Notes under the pieces: generated by a model
The model's input: the letters and a program-made list of their open reading frames with translations, nothing else
What the model was told of the DNA's origin: nothing
Databases searched by the model: none
Part shown: piece after piece, positions 8,687-18,009 of the stretch
Layout of the letters: the number at the start of each line of letters is the position of its first letter
How positions within the stretch are numbered: the stretch's first letter is position 1
Origin: Candidatus Sulfidibacterium hydrothermale
GTDB lineage: Bacteria; Bacteroidota; Bacteroidia; Bacteroidales; F082
Length of the DNA: 64,000 nt
Direction of reading: 5' to 3'
NCBI RefSeq assembly: GCF_020149915.1
Contig: NZ_CP083760.1
Location: 1,426,001 to 1,490,000, forward strand
Made by a program: the position numbers and the translations under genes

Positions 8687-9352
8687 ATGGATGTTCAAGC
8701 CAATCTGAAAAAGGTTTTACAGGATATTCCGCCCCACGTTCGGTTAGTGGCGGTATCAAAAACCAAACCGGTAGAGATGATACAGGCAGCTTATGATGCC
8801 GGTCAGCGCGATTTCGGGGAAAATAAAGCCCAGGATATGGCAGCTAAATATCCGCAGCTTCCGTCGGATATTCGCTGGCATTTTATCGGCCATTTGCAAA
8901 CCAATAAAGTAAAATATATTGCTCCGTTTGTAACGTTAATTCATGCTGCCGACAGCCTGAAGATCTTAAAAGAAATCAACAAACAAGCCATAAAGAACAA
9001 CCGGGTGATTGATTGCCTGTTGGAATTTCATATTGCCCGTGAAGAATCAAAGTTTGGACTTGACCGGGAAACTGCCGAAGAAATTCTTTCGTCAGAAGAA
9101 TATAAAGCGTTGAAAAACATTCGCATTTGTGGTGTAATGGGAATGGCAACTTATACGGATGATACGGCTCAGATCAGAAAGGAATTTCAAACGTTGCGCG
9201 CCATTTTTGAAGAGCTGAAGGATAAATATTTCAAAGAAGCCGATTATTTTAAAGAAATCAGCATGGGGATGTCCGGCGATTATCCCATTGCTATTGAAGA
9301 AGGAGCAACCCTGGTACGAATTGGCTCTAAGATTTTTGGTGCCCGTTATTAA
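8687..9352 (+). CDS. yggS: YggS-family pyridoxal-phosphate homeostasis protein
   Basis: Cytosolic PLP-binding protein of 221 residues that buffers pyridoxal phosphate and influences amino-acid metabolism; the family has no established catalytic activity. The fold-type III barrel is recognisable from VAVSKTKP (PLP-binding lysine), DFGENKAQ, WHFIGHLQTNK, and the C-terminal SMGMSGDYPIAIEEGATLVRIG, in which the SGD and RIG residues hold the phosphate. The length matches the family. The start at 8687 gives the usual N-terminus and sits behind a -7 box. It converges with the Bat operon, and a short palindrome lies between the stops. Confidence 0.93.
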   Translation: MDVQANLKKVLQDIPPHVRLVAVSKTKPVEMIQAAYDAGQRDFGENKAQDMAAKYPQLPSDIRWHFIGHLQTNKVKYIAPFVTLIHAADSLKILKEINKQAIKNNRVIDCLLEFHIAREESKFGLDRETAEEILSSEEYKALKNIRICGVMGMATYTDDTAQIRKEFQTLRAIFEELKDKYFKEADYFKEISMGMSGDYPIAIEEGATLVRIGSKIFGARY

Positions 9353-9409
9353 TGCGCATCATCACATCAGCGTGCCATTACTAAAAATCGTATAATTCCA
9401 AGTCTTCTT

Positions 9410-9427
9410 ATCCGCCATCTGGCGGAT
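9410..9427. repeat. short perfect palindrome between convergent genes
   Basis: ATCCGCC-ATCT-GGCGGAT, a 7-bp perfect stem with a 4-base loop, lies between the yggS and batE stops. There is no adjacent T tract on either strand, so it is not a canonical intrinsic terminator. It may be a minimal REP-like element or a factor-aided transcription end. Confidence 0.5.
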
Positions 9428-9437
9428 GATCGGGTTG

Positions 9438-10202
9438 CTATATTTCTTTCATGGAATCTTTAGGCAGCCAGCCAATGCTGCCATTTTGTAACCGTATTTT
9501 TTCCCATCCGTCTACTTCGTCAAGCAACTGGACTTTAGTTCCCTGGTGAATGACAAACAAATCAACGGAATTAGGAGTAGGAGAGCTTTTGGCCGTTATG
9601 GTCGGTGTGAAGATGATGGCCTCGTTGTGGTGCTTCAGATAGTAAGCTTTTTGTGATGCCAACCCGAAAGCGGCGATAGTGACCAATAGCATGAATAATC
9701 CGGCAAAAAAGGATATTTTTCGGGTTCCACGCCCTTGTGACAAAATGAAAATACCTACAAATAAAACGAATACAGCAAAGGAAACAATAGACAATATAGC
9801 CCAGGTGTTGGCATCAAACAGGTTATAAAAATAGTTCCACCATCGTTTTAAGAACATGGGAGGGACCTTGTCTATTTTATCCGGAATCATGGTGTTGGCC
9901 AAAGCCAGATTATATTGAATATCCGGATCGTTGGGTGCCAGTTTTTTGGCTTTTTCAAAGTAAAGGATGGCCGAAGGCATATCTTTAAGCCGGAAATAAG
10001 CGTCGCCCAGATTAAAGTATAATTTAGGAGAAACCAATCCTTGTTTTAAAACCTGCTGGTAAAGATTTACCGCCGTGTCGTATTGCTGATGGTCATAAGC
10101 CCGGTTAGCCTGCATCATCAGCGAATCAGGATTTATGGCTGAAACGTTGAACGAGCCGGCCATCAGTAAAAACAAGATGATATATTGATGTATCCTTTTC
10201 AT
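9438..10202 (-). CDS. batE: BatE: TPR, transmembrane and SH3-like protein
   Basis: Last gene of the Bat operon, 254 residues. A signal peptide (IILFLLMAGSFNVSA) is followed by TPR motifs (QANRAYDHQQYDTAVNLY, AYFRLKDMPSAILYFEKA). Two hydrophobic helices follow (about residues 137-155 and 165-180). The C-terminal SH3b-like domain includes VQLLDEVDGWEKIRLQNGS and ends GWLPKDSM. SH3b domains bind peptidoglycan or peptides, so the C-terminus probably lies in the periplasm. It starts 7 bases after batD. Bat proteins were linked to oxygen tolerance in Bacteroides fragilis, but their molecular role is unresolved. Confidence 0.85.
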   Translation of the reverse strand: MKRIHQYIILFLLMAGSFNVSAINPDSLMMQANRAYDHQQYDTAVNLYQQVLKQGLVSPKLYFNLGDAYFRLKDMPSAILYFEKAKKLAPNDPDIQYNLALANTMIPDKIDKVPPMFLKRWWNYFYNLFDANTWAILSIVSFAVFVLFVGIFILSQGRGTRKISFFAGLFMLLVTIAAFGLASQKAYYLKHHNEAIIFTPTITAKSSPTPNSVDLFVIHQGTKVQLLDEVDGWEKIRLQNGSIGWLPKDSMKEI

Positions 10203-10209
10203 TTTTCAA

Positions 10210-12099
10210 TTATTTTAATGACTTTTCTGCCTGCATGATGGCTTGTAAAGCCTCCGAATAAATGTTTTCCATTTTTCCTTTGGTATCGCCAGGAGCAAAC
10301 CGTGCATACTCAATGTTGTTGAGCGTGTTGATGAATGCCTGGATGGTTTCAGAATCTACTTTTTTCTCTTCAAGCAGTTCTTTTACCGTATCCATTGACA
10401 GATTAGCCTTTTGTAAGTTGAATTTATCGGAAATATATCCCCACAACGCTTGTGCTATCTCATCATAGAATGCTTTGTCGTTGCCTTGCCGTTTCATTTT
10501 CTGTGCTTTGGTCAGGCGGTTGCGGGCAATCTTTTGTGCTTTTCTGTTCTTGATGAGCGAGATATTGGCTTTCCGTTTTTTCATGGAACCAATGATCAAA
10601 ATGAGAATGAGCAGTAAAATGACAGGCAATGCCATGAGCCCGTAGTATAACGGAGTGCCAAACAGAAAATCATTGGCCGGATGCAGGTCGAAAGGTCCTT
10701 CTTTAATATGACGGATATCCCGGCCGAGAATGTGAATGCCTTCCTGATCGGTTGTTGTGTATACCACGCCGGTTCCTTTTCCTTTCTTTACATGAATATG
10801 GAATGTTTTTGACTGGACGACGTGATATTGTTTATCCGCCGGATTAAAAAAGCAGAATTTTACCGGTTTAATGACAAAGTCTCCGGCTGTTCGTGGAATA
10901 GCAAGATAGTCAAAGCTTTTTGTCCCGGAAACTCCCTGGGATGATTTATTGATTTTAGTGGAAATTTTCGGGTCGTATGTTTCAAAATCAGAAGGGAAAG
11001 TAATTTTTGGTGCACTGATCAGCTCAATGTTTCCTTTTCCGCTGATTTCAATATGCAGCGTTAAAGCGTCGTTGGTTGTTAAATCGGTTTTGTCAATGCT
11101 ACTTTTAAAAGTAAAATTGCCTACTGCTCCGGCAAAGCAAGCCGGTTTGCCTTTTTCAGGAAGGGGTTTTACATTAAAATGCAGTGCATTGGAAACCAGT
11201 TTCCGTTGAACGGTTCTCACATTGTTGTTAAAGAACGGATCGTTGAAGAACGCGTCAAACGGATCGTTGCTGCTGGTATTGGATTTTACCCGGATTTGTA
11301 CCGAACAGTCTAATTCCATCGGGTCAATCACCAGCTTTCCGGTTTGCTGGGGAATAAGAGCCAGTTTCCGGATGACCGCCACGACATACCGTTTGCCATT
11401 AATTGTTTCGTTATGCTGTTGTAACGATGAATTGTCAGCCAGCAGATCTTTTGACCAAAAGCCTTTAAAAGATGCTACTTTGTTGATGCTCAGGTTGGAA
11501 ACCGGAACACGGGTGTAGATTCTGTAAGTTACGACAACTTGTTGCCCTAGGTAAGGATGGGTATTGTTTACGGTAGCTCTTACAAAAACATCCTGATTGT
11601 TTCCGGTAACCGGAGCCGTTTTCGTTGGAGATGAAGTATTCCGGGCAGTTTGGTTTGGGGTATTATTGCCCGTTGTGTTCTTTCCGGAAGCTGTAGTAGC
11701 AGAGTTATCGGCCAATACTTTGATGGTTAAACTATTCGATTGGTAACGATGTCCTTTTACTTTGATGCTGGCCGGTCCGATATGAATCGTTCCCGGCTTG
11801 GTAGCCATCACAATGTACGAGTAAGTCATTGTGTATGACTGGCTCATTTTTCCGTTAATAAACTGGATGCTGGAACTGCTTGATGTATTGGGCCCGGAAA
11901 GAATTTCGAGCCCTCCAAAGTCGGAAGGGGGTACAAAACCTTTTCCGTTGGCATTCACTTCATAAAGTATTTGAAACTGCTGTCCTACCAGTACCTGCTG
12001 GCGTGAACGGGCAGTAAAAGTTACGTTATCATTGCCGGCCCATACTCCTTGCCAGACCATCAACAATAGAAATAATATGTTAACCCCCCTTTTTATCAT
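10210..12099 (-). CDS. batD: BatD: large periplasmic protein with C-terminal membrane anchor
   Basis: Protein of 629 residues, the oxygen-tolerance BatD family. It has a signal peptide, then repeated beta-sandwich domains (for example FTARSRQQVLVGQQFQILYE near the start, and a second domain around TDLTTNDALTLHIEISGKGN). A Ser/Thr/Asn-rich linker lies at about residues 130-170. A transmembrane helix (LPVILLLILILIIGSM, near residue 490) precedes a basic cytosolic tail with TPR-like or helical character. The length matches the family. In the operon it sits between batC and batE. The domain layout suggests an extracytoplasmic scaffold tethered to the VWA proteins BatA and BatB; this is an inference. 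Confidence 0.85.
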   Translation of the reverse strand: MIKRGVNILFLLLMVWQGVWAGNDNVTFTARSRQQVLVGQQFQILYEVNANGKGFVPPSDFGGLEILSGPNTSSSSSIQFINGKMSQSYTMTYSYIVMATKPGTIHIGPASIKVKGHRYQSNSLTIKVLADNSATTASGKNTTGNNTPNQTARNTSSPTKTAPVTGNNQDVFVRATVNNTHPYLGQQVVVTYRIYTRVPVSNLSINKVASFKGFWSKDLLADNSSLQQHNETINGKRYVVAVIRKLALIPQQTGKLVIDPMELDCSVQIRVKSNTSSNDPFDAFFNDPFFNNNVRTVQRKLVSNALHFNVKPLPEKGKPACFAGAVGNFTFKSSIDKTDLTTNDALTLHIEISGKGNIELISAPKITFPSDFETYDPKISTKINKSSQGVSGTKSFDYLAIPRTAGDFVIKPVKFCFFNPADKQYHVVQSKTFHIHVKKGKGTGVVYTTTDQEGIHILGRDIRHIKEGPFDLHPANDFLFGTPLYYGLMALPVILLLILILIIGSMKKRKANISLIKNRKAQKIARNRLTKAQKMKRQGNDKAFYDEIAQALWGYISDKFNLQKANLSMDTVKELLEEKKVDSETIQAFINTLNNIEYARFAPGDTKGKMENIYSEALQAIMQAEKSLK

Positions 12100-12199
12100 T
12101 ATTCAGAAGCCTTTAAATTTATTCAAAAATAGGATAATATTCCTTTTTTTGCTTCACTTTATCAAATATTACACCAAAATAACACCTGTCAGTCATATT

Positions 12200-12964
12200 T
12201 TACCAATTTATAACATTTGCTTTGGCTTTTATGGCCTTGGCTTTTTGTTTTTCCAGCTTCTTCAGCGTATTTTTTTCATTGTTTTTCAATGCATTTAAAA
12301 TACGTTGTGCCTCTTGCGGCGAAATTTGCTGTTTTTTCTTTTGACTTTGGTTTTTCTGTTGTTTTTGCTGTTGCTTTTTATTTTGTTGATTTTGTTTTTG
12401 CTGATTTTTCTTGTTCTGGTTCTTCTTGTTTTGGTTCTTTTTATTCTGATTTTGTTTGTTCTTCTGGTTTTGTTTTTTGTTCTTTTTCTTGTTTTGTTTG
12501 TTTTTCTTTTGCTGCTGCTTTTGTTTTTTCAGCATTTTACGGGCATAAGTCAGGTTGTATTTGGCATCCATGCTTGTCGGATCATTTTTTAGCGATTGGA
12601 TGAATGCCGAAATACTTTTTTCATATTGTTTTTGTGATAAATAAGTATTTCCCAGATTGTACCATGCATTGGCTTTGTATTCCGGGGTTTTGGTTTTTTC
12701 AGCCAAATGCCCGAAAAAGTTTTCTGCTCCTTTAAAGTTTTTTTGTTGATATAAGGCATCGCCCAGGTTGAAAGTACTTTTTTCGTATTTCGGATTTTTT
12801 GCCTGGGCTTTCCGATACATCACTTCTGCTTCGGGATATTTTTTCTGGTCGTAAAGTTTGTTCCCTTTTCGCACCAGCGATTTAACACTTTGTGCCGAAA
12901 CAGCGGCTGCCCATAATAACGGCAGCATGGTTAAAACCAGTTTTATGTTTGTTTTGCTTCTCAT
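12200..12964 (-). CDS. batC: BatC: TPR protein with a K/Q/N-rich low-complexity tail
   Basis: Protein of 254 residues with a signal peptide (VLTMLPLLWAAAVSAQS) and about three TPR units (YDQKKYPEAEVMYRKAQ, YQQKNFKGAENFFG, LSQKQYEKSISAFIQS). From about residue 150 to 215 it is almost only lysine, glutamine and asparagine, a strongly basic, probably disordered segment. The C-terminal part is helical and again basic. Its start overlaps the batB stop by four bases (ATGA), indicating translational coupling. The tail could bind acidic polymers such as teichoic-like or nucleic acids, but nothing in the sequence shows this. The complementary strand shows long Phe/Leu-rich reading frames that are artefacts of this repeat. 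Confidence 0.82.
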   Translation of the reverse strand: MRSKTNIKLVLTMLPLLWAAAVSAQSVKSLVRKGNKLYDQKKYPEAEVMYRKAQAKNPKYEKSTFNLGDALYQQKNFKGAENFFGHLAEKTKTPEYKANAWYNLGNTYLSQKQYEKSISAFIQSLKNDPTSMDAKYNLTYARKMLKKQKQQQKKNKQNKKKNKKQNQKNKQNQNKKNQNKKNQNKKNQQKQNQQNKKQQQKQQKNQSQKKKQQISPQEAQRILNALKNNEKNTLKKLEKQKAKAIKAKANVINW

Positions 12965-13992
12965 TTCCCAAAAAAATCAATTTTTTCAGCCCATTTCGAC
13001 TGACGTTCAACCACCAGTAATTCAAGTACAAGGAAAAACAGTGCCAGCGCCAAGAACAGTTGAAAATGGTGTTCGTAATCGGTAAACTGTTTGGTTGCCA
13101 GCTCTTGTTTCTGAATGCGATTCAGATTTTTCAGGATTTTGGACAGGCCAACACTGGCATTATTGGCTCTGGCATAAGTGCCGTTGCCGGCTGCTGCAAT
13201 TTCCTGTAGCATTTGTTCATTTAACTTGGTAATGACTACTTTGCCGCTTTTGTCTTTTAAGAAAGTACGGTTGCCTTGTGCATCGTAAATAGGTATTGGG
13301 GCGCCTTCTGGCAGTCCCATCCCAATGGTAAAGACCTTAATGCCTTCGGCAGCCGCTTTTTTTGCTGCCAGTACCGGATTGTCCTGATGGTTTTCTCCAT
13401 CCGTAATGACGATGATGGCCTTGTTGTGTTTGTCTTTTTCAAAAGAACGGGCGGCCAGATTAATGGCTGAGCCGATAGCCGTTCCCTGAACCGGGACTAT
13501 TTTTGTATCTACGGACGAAAGAAACAGTTTGGCAGCCGAATAATCGGTTGTTAAAGGAAGCAGCTTATAAGCTCTTCCGGCAAAAACAATCAATCCGATC
13601 CGGTCTCCGTCCAGTTTGTCAATTAAGTTGGATATCGCCATTTTGGCACGACTCAAGCGGTTGGGCTTGATATCTTCGGCCAGCATGGAGTTTGAAACAT
13701 CCAGCGCAATGTAAAGGTCTATTCCTTTTCGTTTTACGGTTTCTACTTTTGATCCCACTTTGGGGTCAATGATTCCGGAAATAAGAAAAAAGAGTGCAAA
13801 AAGAAGTAATAAGAATTTGAATGCCGGACGTGATTCGGAACGGTGTTTTATCAGCTGTCCGTTTACCAGAGTGACATCTCCAAATTGCCTGATGGCTCTT
13901 TTTCGCCAACCTTTATAAATCTGGTACAGCAAAACGAAAAAGAGCAGCAGCAGATAAGCCCAAAAAAATTCTTTATGTTGAAACTGAATCAT
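12961..13992 (-). CDS. batB: BatB: membrane-anchored von Willebrand factor A protein
   Basis: Protein of 343 residues with an N-terminal membrane helix (FFWAYLLLLFFVLLYQIY), a second helix near residue 60 (FLLLLFALFFLISGI), a VWA domain and a C-terminal helix (FQLFLALALFFLVLELLVV). The metal-ion-dependent adhesion site is intact: DVSNSM (D-x-S-x-S), a threonine in the next motif, and the ITDGENH aspartate. Protein-protein interaction through the bound metal is expected. It follows batA at an interval of 11 bases and overlaps batC by four. Confidence 0.9.
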   Translation of the reverse strand: MIQFQHKEFFWAYLLLLFFVLLYQIYKGWRKRAIRQFGDVTLVNGQLIKHRSESRPAFKFLLLLFALFFLISGIIDPKVGSKVETVKRKGIDLYIALDVSNSMLAEDIKPNRLSRAKMAISNLIDKLDGDRIGLIVFAGRAYKLLPLTTDYSAAKLFLSSVDTKIVPVQGTAIGSAINLAARSFEKDKHNKAIIVITDGENHQDNPVLAAKKAAAEGIKVFTIGMGLPEGAPIPIYDAQGNRTFLKDKSGKVVITKLNEQMLQEIAAAGNGTYARANNASVGLSKILKNLNRIQKQELATKQFTDYEHHFQLFLALALFFLVLELLVVERQSKWAEKIDFFGK

Positions 13993-14003
13993 TTTCTCTC
14001 TTT

Positions 14004-14999
14004 TTAAGGTAATCTTCTAAAGAATACATACCGTAAACTTACTTCCAAAACGAACAACAATAATGCAGCCAATGCAAACGGGAAAAAGAGTTCGTATTTT
14101 CGTCTGAATTGTTGTACGTTGATTTTTGATTTTTCCAATCGGTCAATTTCTTTAAAAATAGCCGATAGCTTCCGGTTATTATTGGCTCTGAAGTATTTTC
14201 CTCCGGTTTCCCGGGCAATTTTTTTCAACAGGGCTTCGTCAATTTGTACTTTCATTTGTTGCATCTGGATGCCGTAAGGGGTTTGCACCGGATACGGAGC
14301 ATAACCATACGAACCCACACCGATGGTATATACCCTGATGCCATACATTTTAGCCAGTTCGGCTGCTGTTTCAGGATCGATAGCTCCGGAGTTGTTTACC
14401 CCGTCGGTAAGCAGAATGATGACTTTTGAACGGGCTTTGGAATCTTTTAACCGGCTTACTGCAGTAGCTAATCCGTCACCAATGGCTGTTCCGTCCTGAA
14501 TCATTCCGCTTTTTACTTCGCGCAAAAGGCTGATTAAAACCGAGTGGTCTAAAGTAAGCGGAGCTTGTGTAAAGGCCTCTCCGCTAAAAATAACCAATCC
14601 AATGCGGTCGTTGGGCCGGCCTTTGATAAAACGGATCGCAATATTTTTTGCCGCTCCGATACGGTCGGGCTGAAAATCGCGGGCGCGCATACTTCCCGAA
14701 ACATCCAATGCAATAACAATGTCTATTCCTTCAATGTTGATGTTGCTTTTGGAAGAGACTTTTTGAGGCCCGGCCAATGCGATGATCAAAAAAGACAAAG
14801 CCAGCATTCGCAGTACAAACAAACTGTGGATGAGTTTTGCTTTTAGCGAGGGAGTTGCATTTTCAAACGGCTTTAGTCCCGAAAAAAGCAATTCCGGTGT
14901 GCTTTTGCGAAAACGGTACACATACCACGCCGTAAGTACCGGTATCAACAGGAACAGATAAAAATAATCCGGATTTCTCCATGTATCTATACCAAACAT
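14004..14999 (-). CDS. batA: BatA: membrane-anchored von Willebrand factor A protein
   Basis: Protein of 331 residues, homologous in layout to BatB: an N-terminal pair of hydrophobic helices (YFYLFLLIPVLTAWYVY and VLRMLALSFLIIALAG), a VWA domain with an intact metal site (DVSGSM and LLTDGVNNSG), and a C-terminal helix (FFPFALAALLLFVLEVSL). The two VWA proteins in tandem are diagnostic of the Bat operon, and they probably heterodimerise or bind a shared partner activated by the MoxR ATPase. One base separates its start from the stop of the upstream 349-residue gene. Confidence 0.9.
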   Translation of the reverse strand: MFGIDTWRNPDYFYLFLLIPVLTAWYVYRFRKSTPELLFSGLKPFENATPSLKAKLIHSLFVLRMLALSFLIIALAGPQKVSSKSNINIEGIDIVIALDVSGSMRARDFQPDRIGAAKNIAIRFIKGRPNDRIGLVIFSGEAFTQAPLTLDHSVLISLLREVKSGMIQDGTAIGDGLATAVSRLKDSKARSKVIILLTDGVNNSGAIDPETAAELAKMYGIRVYTIGVGSYGYAPYPVQTPYGIQMQQMKVQIDEALLKKIARETGGKYFRANNNRKLSAIFKEIDRLEKSKINVQQFRRKYELFFPFALAALLLFVLEVSLRYVFFRRLP

Positions 15000-15000
15000 T

Positions 15001-16050
15001 TTATTCGTCCTCCTTATTTTCCTGTTTTTTCTCTTCTTTTACTTCTTCAGTCGTAGTCGTTTCCGTTGCCGTATTTTCTTTGTCTTCCGGTGGAAGCGGT
15101 ACTTCCTTTGTTTCATTAACAAAGTCGATGCAATAGTTCAGGCTGGTATCGTTTTCCAGTGGTGAGGGTTTCAGCTTGGCAAATTTTACCAGGTCGGCCA
15201 GCTCAAAAGCACTTTTGACTTTTTCAAGGATTTCTTTATTCACAATCGGTTCTTTCTCCAGATTTTGAATAATCTCTCCGGTTGTCATTTCACGGGCATC
15301 AATACCAAACCGGCGCTGGAAATAATTCCGCATGATATCCGTAATGGCTGAGTGGTAGGCTTTGAGTTTTCCGGCTTGCCACATTCGGGCCAATCGTATT
15401 TCTTCAAGGCGCTGAATCGCTTCTTCAGCAGGCGGTAATTGCGGTTTGGCTTTGCGGGCAAACAGCGGTTGGTTTTTCTTCCGTCTTTGCAAATACCAAA
15501 TCAGGAATATAATTCCGCCGATGATCAACAATCCCAGTAATACCCAAGGTAAAATTTCTCCCAGCGTGTATGGCTCGGTTACCGGGCCAACAATGGGTTT
15601 AAAAGGCTTGGTCGTATCTACTTTTGGCGTGTAAACCTGTAAAAACAAGTCGGAAGTAGCAATTGTATCGGGCTTTGAATTTCCGGGTAATTTTACAGGA
15701 AACTTTATCGGTGTGATGTTGAAATATCCCGAATCGAAAGAAGTAATGGTAAGATGGCGATGGAGAAACCATGCGTTTTCTTTCTGAACGGTATCAATGT
15801 TTCCCCGTTTCATGATTTCGATATGGGGGACCAACGTATCCGGCAAGTGGGGCCACAGTACTTTTGCTCCCCGGGGTACTTCCAGCGAAATGTCCATCCC
15901 AATCTGATCGCCAATCATGATTGCCGTGGTGTCAAGTTTGGCTTTTGCTTTTAACGGAACCATCGTTTGGGCCTGGGAAAATTCCCCGCCCAGCAACAAG
16001 AAAAGCGCGATGATTCCTGCAAAAAATAGGTTATGTCTTTTTGTTTTCAT
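15001..16050 (-). CDS. Bat-operon membrane protein with C-terminal acidic tail
   Basis: Protein of 349 residues. It has a signal peptide (FFAGIIALFLLLGGEFSQA), a periplasmic beta domain of about 140 residues (KAKLDTTAIMIGDQIGMDIS), and one transmembrane helix (ILPWVLLGLLIIGGIIFLIWYL, about residues 170-190). The cytosolic part is helical and includes AITDIMRNYFQRRFG, resembling the cytosolic part of BatD/DUF4381-type proteins. It ends in a Glu/Lys/Thr-rich tail. It lies between the DUF58 gene (1 base) and batA (1 base), so it is certainly part of the operon. Such a protein usually sits at this place in Bacteroidota Bat operons without a standard name. Confidence 0.75.
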   Translation of the reverse strand: MKTKRHNLFFAGIIALFLLLGGEFSQAQTMVPLKAKAKLDTTAIMIGDQIGMDISLEVPRGAKVLWPHLPDTLVPHIEIMKRGNIDTVQKENAWFLHRHLTITSFDSGYFNITPIKFPVKLPGNSKPDTIATSDLFLQVYTPKVDTTKPFKPIVGPVTEPYTLGEILPWVLLGLLIIGGIIFLIWYLQRRKKNQPLFARKAKPQLPPAEEAIQRLEEIRLARMWQAGKLKAYHSAITDIMRNYFQRRFGIDAREMTTGEIIQNLEKEPIVNKEILEKVKSAFELADLVKFAKLKPSPLENDTSLNYCIDFVNETKEVPLPPEDKENTATETTTTEEVKEEKKQENKEDE

Positions 16051-16051
16051 A

Positions 16052-16954
16052 TCAACTTCTGGCCTCTCTTTTGCGAAACATGTTCATGAGTGGTTTCACA
16101 TAATCTTCTCCGGTGTAAACTTTTACCATGTCGACTCCCAATTTTGAAAATAGCGTATCCAGTTCTTTGCTTTTTTGTTGGGCATAGCGTAGCAACCGGT
16201 TTCGGACAGCACTGCTGCCGGTATCTACCCACATTAGTTTTCCGGTTTCGGCATCTACCATGCGAACAAGTCCTACGTTGGGCATTTCGGTTTCTCTTTT
16301 GTCCGTTACCCTGATCGCAATCAGATCGTGTTTGTGATTTGCAATTTGAACGGCTTTTTCAAAATTATCCGCCATAAAATCTGAGATAAGAAAAGCCGTT
16401 GCTCTTTTCTTGATTACGTTGGTGAGATAACGCAGAGCCTCAGCAATATTTGTTCCTGTATTTTCGGCTTTAAAATCGATTAGCTCACGAATAATTCTCA
16501 AAATATGGGATGAGCCTTTTTTAGGCGGAATGAATTTTTCGATTTTATCCGAGAAAAAGATAACGCCTACTTTATCATTGTTTTGGATAGCTGAAAAAGA
16601 GAGCGTAGCGGCTATTTCGGTAATGATTTCTTTTTTGAGCTGTCCTTGTGTTCCGAAAAGATTAGAACCGGAAACATCAATGAGCAACATCACGGTGAGT
16701 TCGCGTTCTTCTTCAAATATTTTGACAAACGGATGATTGAACCGGGCAGTGACATTCCAGTCGATGTTCCGGATATCATCACCAAACTGATATTCTCGTA
16801 CTTCACTAAAAGCCATTCCACGGCCTTTAAAAACGCTGTGGTATTCTCCGGAAAAAATTTGTTTGGAGAGTCCCCGCGTTTTTATTTCAATTTTTCTGAC
16901 CTTTTTAAATAATTCCTGTGCTTCCACTGTGTATGAATTTATCGGCTTGTTCAA
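16052..16954 (-). CDS. DUF58 family protein (VWA-like)
   Basis: Soluble protein of 300 residues. The DUF58 signature is present (GRGMAFSEVREYQFGDDIRNIDW), followed by a VWA-like fold with a degenerate but recognisable metal motif (LLIDVSGS) and FLISDFMADNF. DUF58 proteins are typical partners of MoxR AAA ATPases and are thought to act as adaptor proteins. It follows moxR by 28 bases and precedes the next gene by one, consistent with a single transcript. Start ATG 16954 gives the usual N-terminus. Confidence 0.9.
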   Translation of the reverse strand: MNKPINSYTVEAQELFKKVRKIEIKTRGLSKQIFSGEYHSVFKGRGMAFSEVREYQFGDDIRNIDWNVTARFNHPFVKIFEEERELTVMLLIDVSGSNLFGTQGQLKKEIITEIAATLSFSAIQNNDKVGVIFFSDKIEKFIPPKKGSSHILRIIRELIDFKAENTGTNIAEALRYLTNVIKKRATAFLISDFMADNFEKAVQIANHKHDLIAIRVTDKRETEMPNVGLVRMVDAETGKLMWVDTGSSAVRNRLLRYAQQKSKELDTLFSKLGVDMVKVYTGEDYVKPLMNMFRKREARS

Positions 16955-16982
16955 TCATCGTTCGAAAAAATACCGTTTTATT

Positions 16983-17975
16983 TTACGGAACTTCTACCGA
17001 GTTAAGGATTTCGTTAATGATATCTTCGCTGGTGATATTTTCAGCTTCAGCTTCGTAGGTTAATCCTATCCGGTGGCGCATGACATCATGAGCGATGGAA
17101 CGGATGTCTTCAGGGATGACGTATCCACGCTTTTTGATGAATGCCAGTGCTTTTGCTGCCAGTGCCAGATTGATACTTGCACGCGGAGAAGCGCCGTATG
17201 AAATCATTCCCGAAAATTTACTTAACCCGTAGTCATCCGGATAACGGGAAGCAAAAACGATATCGGTGATGTAAGTTTCAATTTTTTCATCCAAATAAAT
17301 TTGCCGAACCAGTTCGCGTGCTTTGATAATATCTTCCGGTTTCAGGATCGTACTGGTTTTTGCCATTGTGTTGGTGATATTTTGGCGGAGGATGAGTTTT
17401 TCCTCTTCTTTTTTCGGGTAGTTGATCACCACTTTCAGCATGAAACGGTCTACCTGGGCTTCCGGAAGCGGATAGGTTCCTTCTTGCTCGATAGGGTTTT
17501 GTGTGGCCATTACAAGAAAAGGCTCCTCCAGCGGATAAGTACTATCGCCAATGGTAACCTGGCGTTCCTGCATGGCTTCGAGCAGCGCACTCTGAACTTT
17601 TGCCGGAGAACGGTTAATTTCGTCAGCAAGAATAAAGTTGGCGAAAATGGGGCCTTTTTTTACCACAAATTCTTCTTTTTTCATGCTGTAGATGAGTGTA
17701 CCAAGCAAGTCGGCCGGCAACAAATCAGGAGTAAACTGAATCCGGCTGAATTTGGCATCGATGATATTAGCCAAAGAGTTAATGGCTAATGTTTTTGCCA
17801 AACCGGGAACCCCTTCTAACAAAATATGTCCGTTGCCCAGCAGTCCGATAAGCAGACGTTCGGTCATGTGTGCCTGTCCCACAATAACCTTGTTCATTTC
17901 CAGTTTTATCATGTCGATAAACTGGCTCTCTTTTTGAATTTTTTCGTTCAGTTCGCGAATATCTGTTTCTAACAT
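16983..17975 (-). CDS. MoxR family AAA+ ATPase
   Basis: First gene of the Bat operon, 330 residues. Walker A is GVPGLAKT, Walker B ILADEINRSP, with the sensor region ATQNPIEQEGTYPLPEAQVDRF and the C-terminal lid. MoxR ATPases act as chaperones that mature or activate VWA-domain partners by ATP-driven remodelling; here the partners would be the DUF58, BatA and BatB proteins encoded downstream. Its length is normal. A -7 box 26 bases upstream probably drives the whole eight-gene operon down to 9438. Confidence 0.92.
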   Translation of the reverse strand: MLETDIRELNEKIQKESQFIDMIKLEMNKVIVGQAHMTERLLIGLLGNGHILLEGVPGLAKTLAINSLANIIDAKFSRIQFTPDLLPADLLGTLIYSMKKEEFVVKKGPIFANFILADEINRSPAKVQSALLEAMQERQVTIGDSTYPLEEPFLVMATQNPIEQEGTYPLPEAQVDRFMLKVVINYPKKEEEKLILRQNITNTMAKTSTILKPEDIIKARELVRQIYLDEKIETYITDIVFASRYPDDYGLSKFSGMISYGASPRASINLALAAKALAFIKKRGYVIPEDIRSIAHDVMRHRIGLTYEAEAENITSEDIINEILNSVEVP

Positions 17976-18001
17976 GGGTATGATATTTTCAATTGGTCGT
18001 G

Positions 18002-18009
18002 CAAATATA
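18002..18009 (-). promoter_or_regulatory. -7 box of the Bat operon
   Basis: TATATTTG on the minus strand, 26 bases upstream of the MoxR ATG. The next seven genes follow with gaps of 1-28 bases or overlaps, except about 100 bases between batC and batD, so this is the probable main promoter. Confidence 0.5.

Noticed and set aside
12217-12603. Phe/Leu-rich plus-strand frames opposite batC, resembling membrane helices
   Set aside because: They are the complement of the K/Q/N-rich tail and are artefacts of low complexity.
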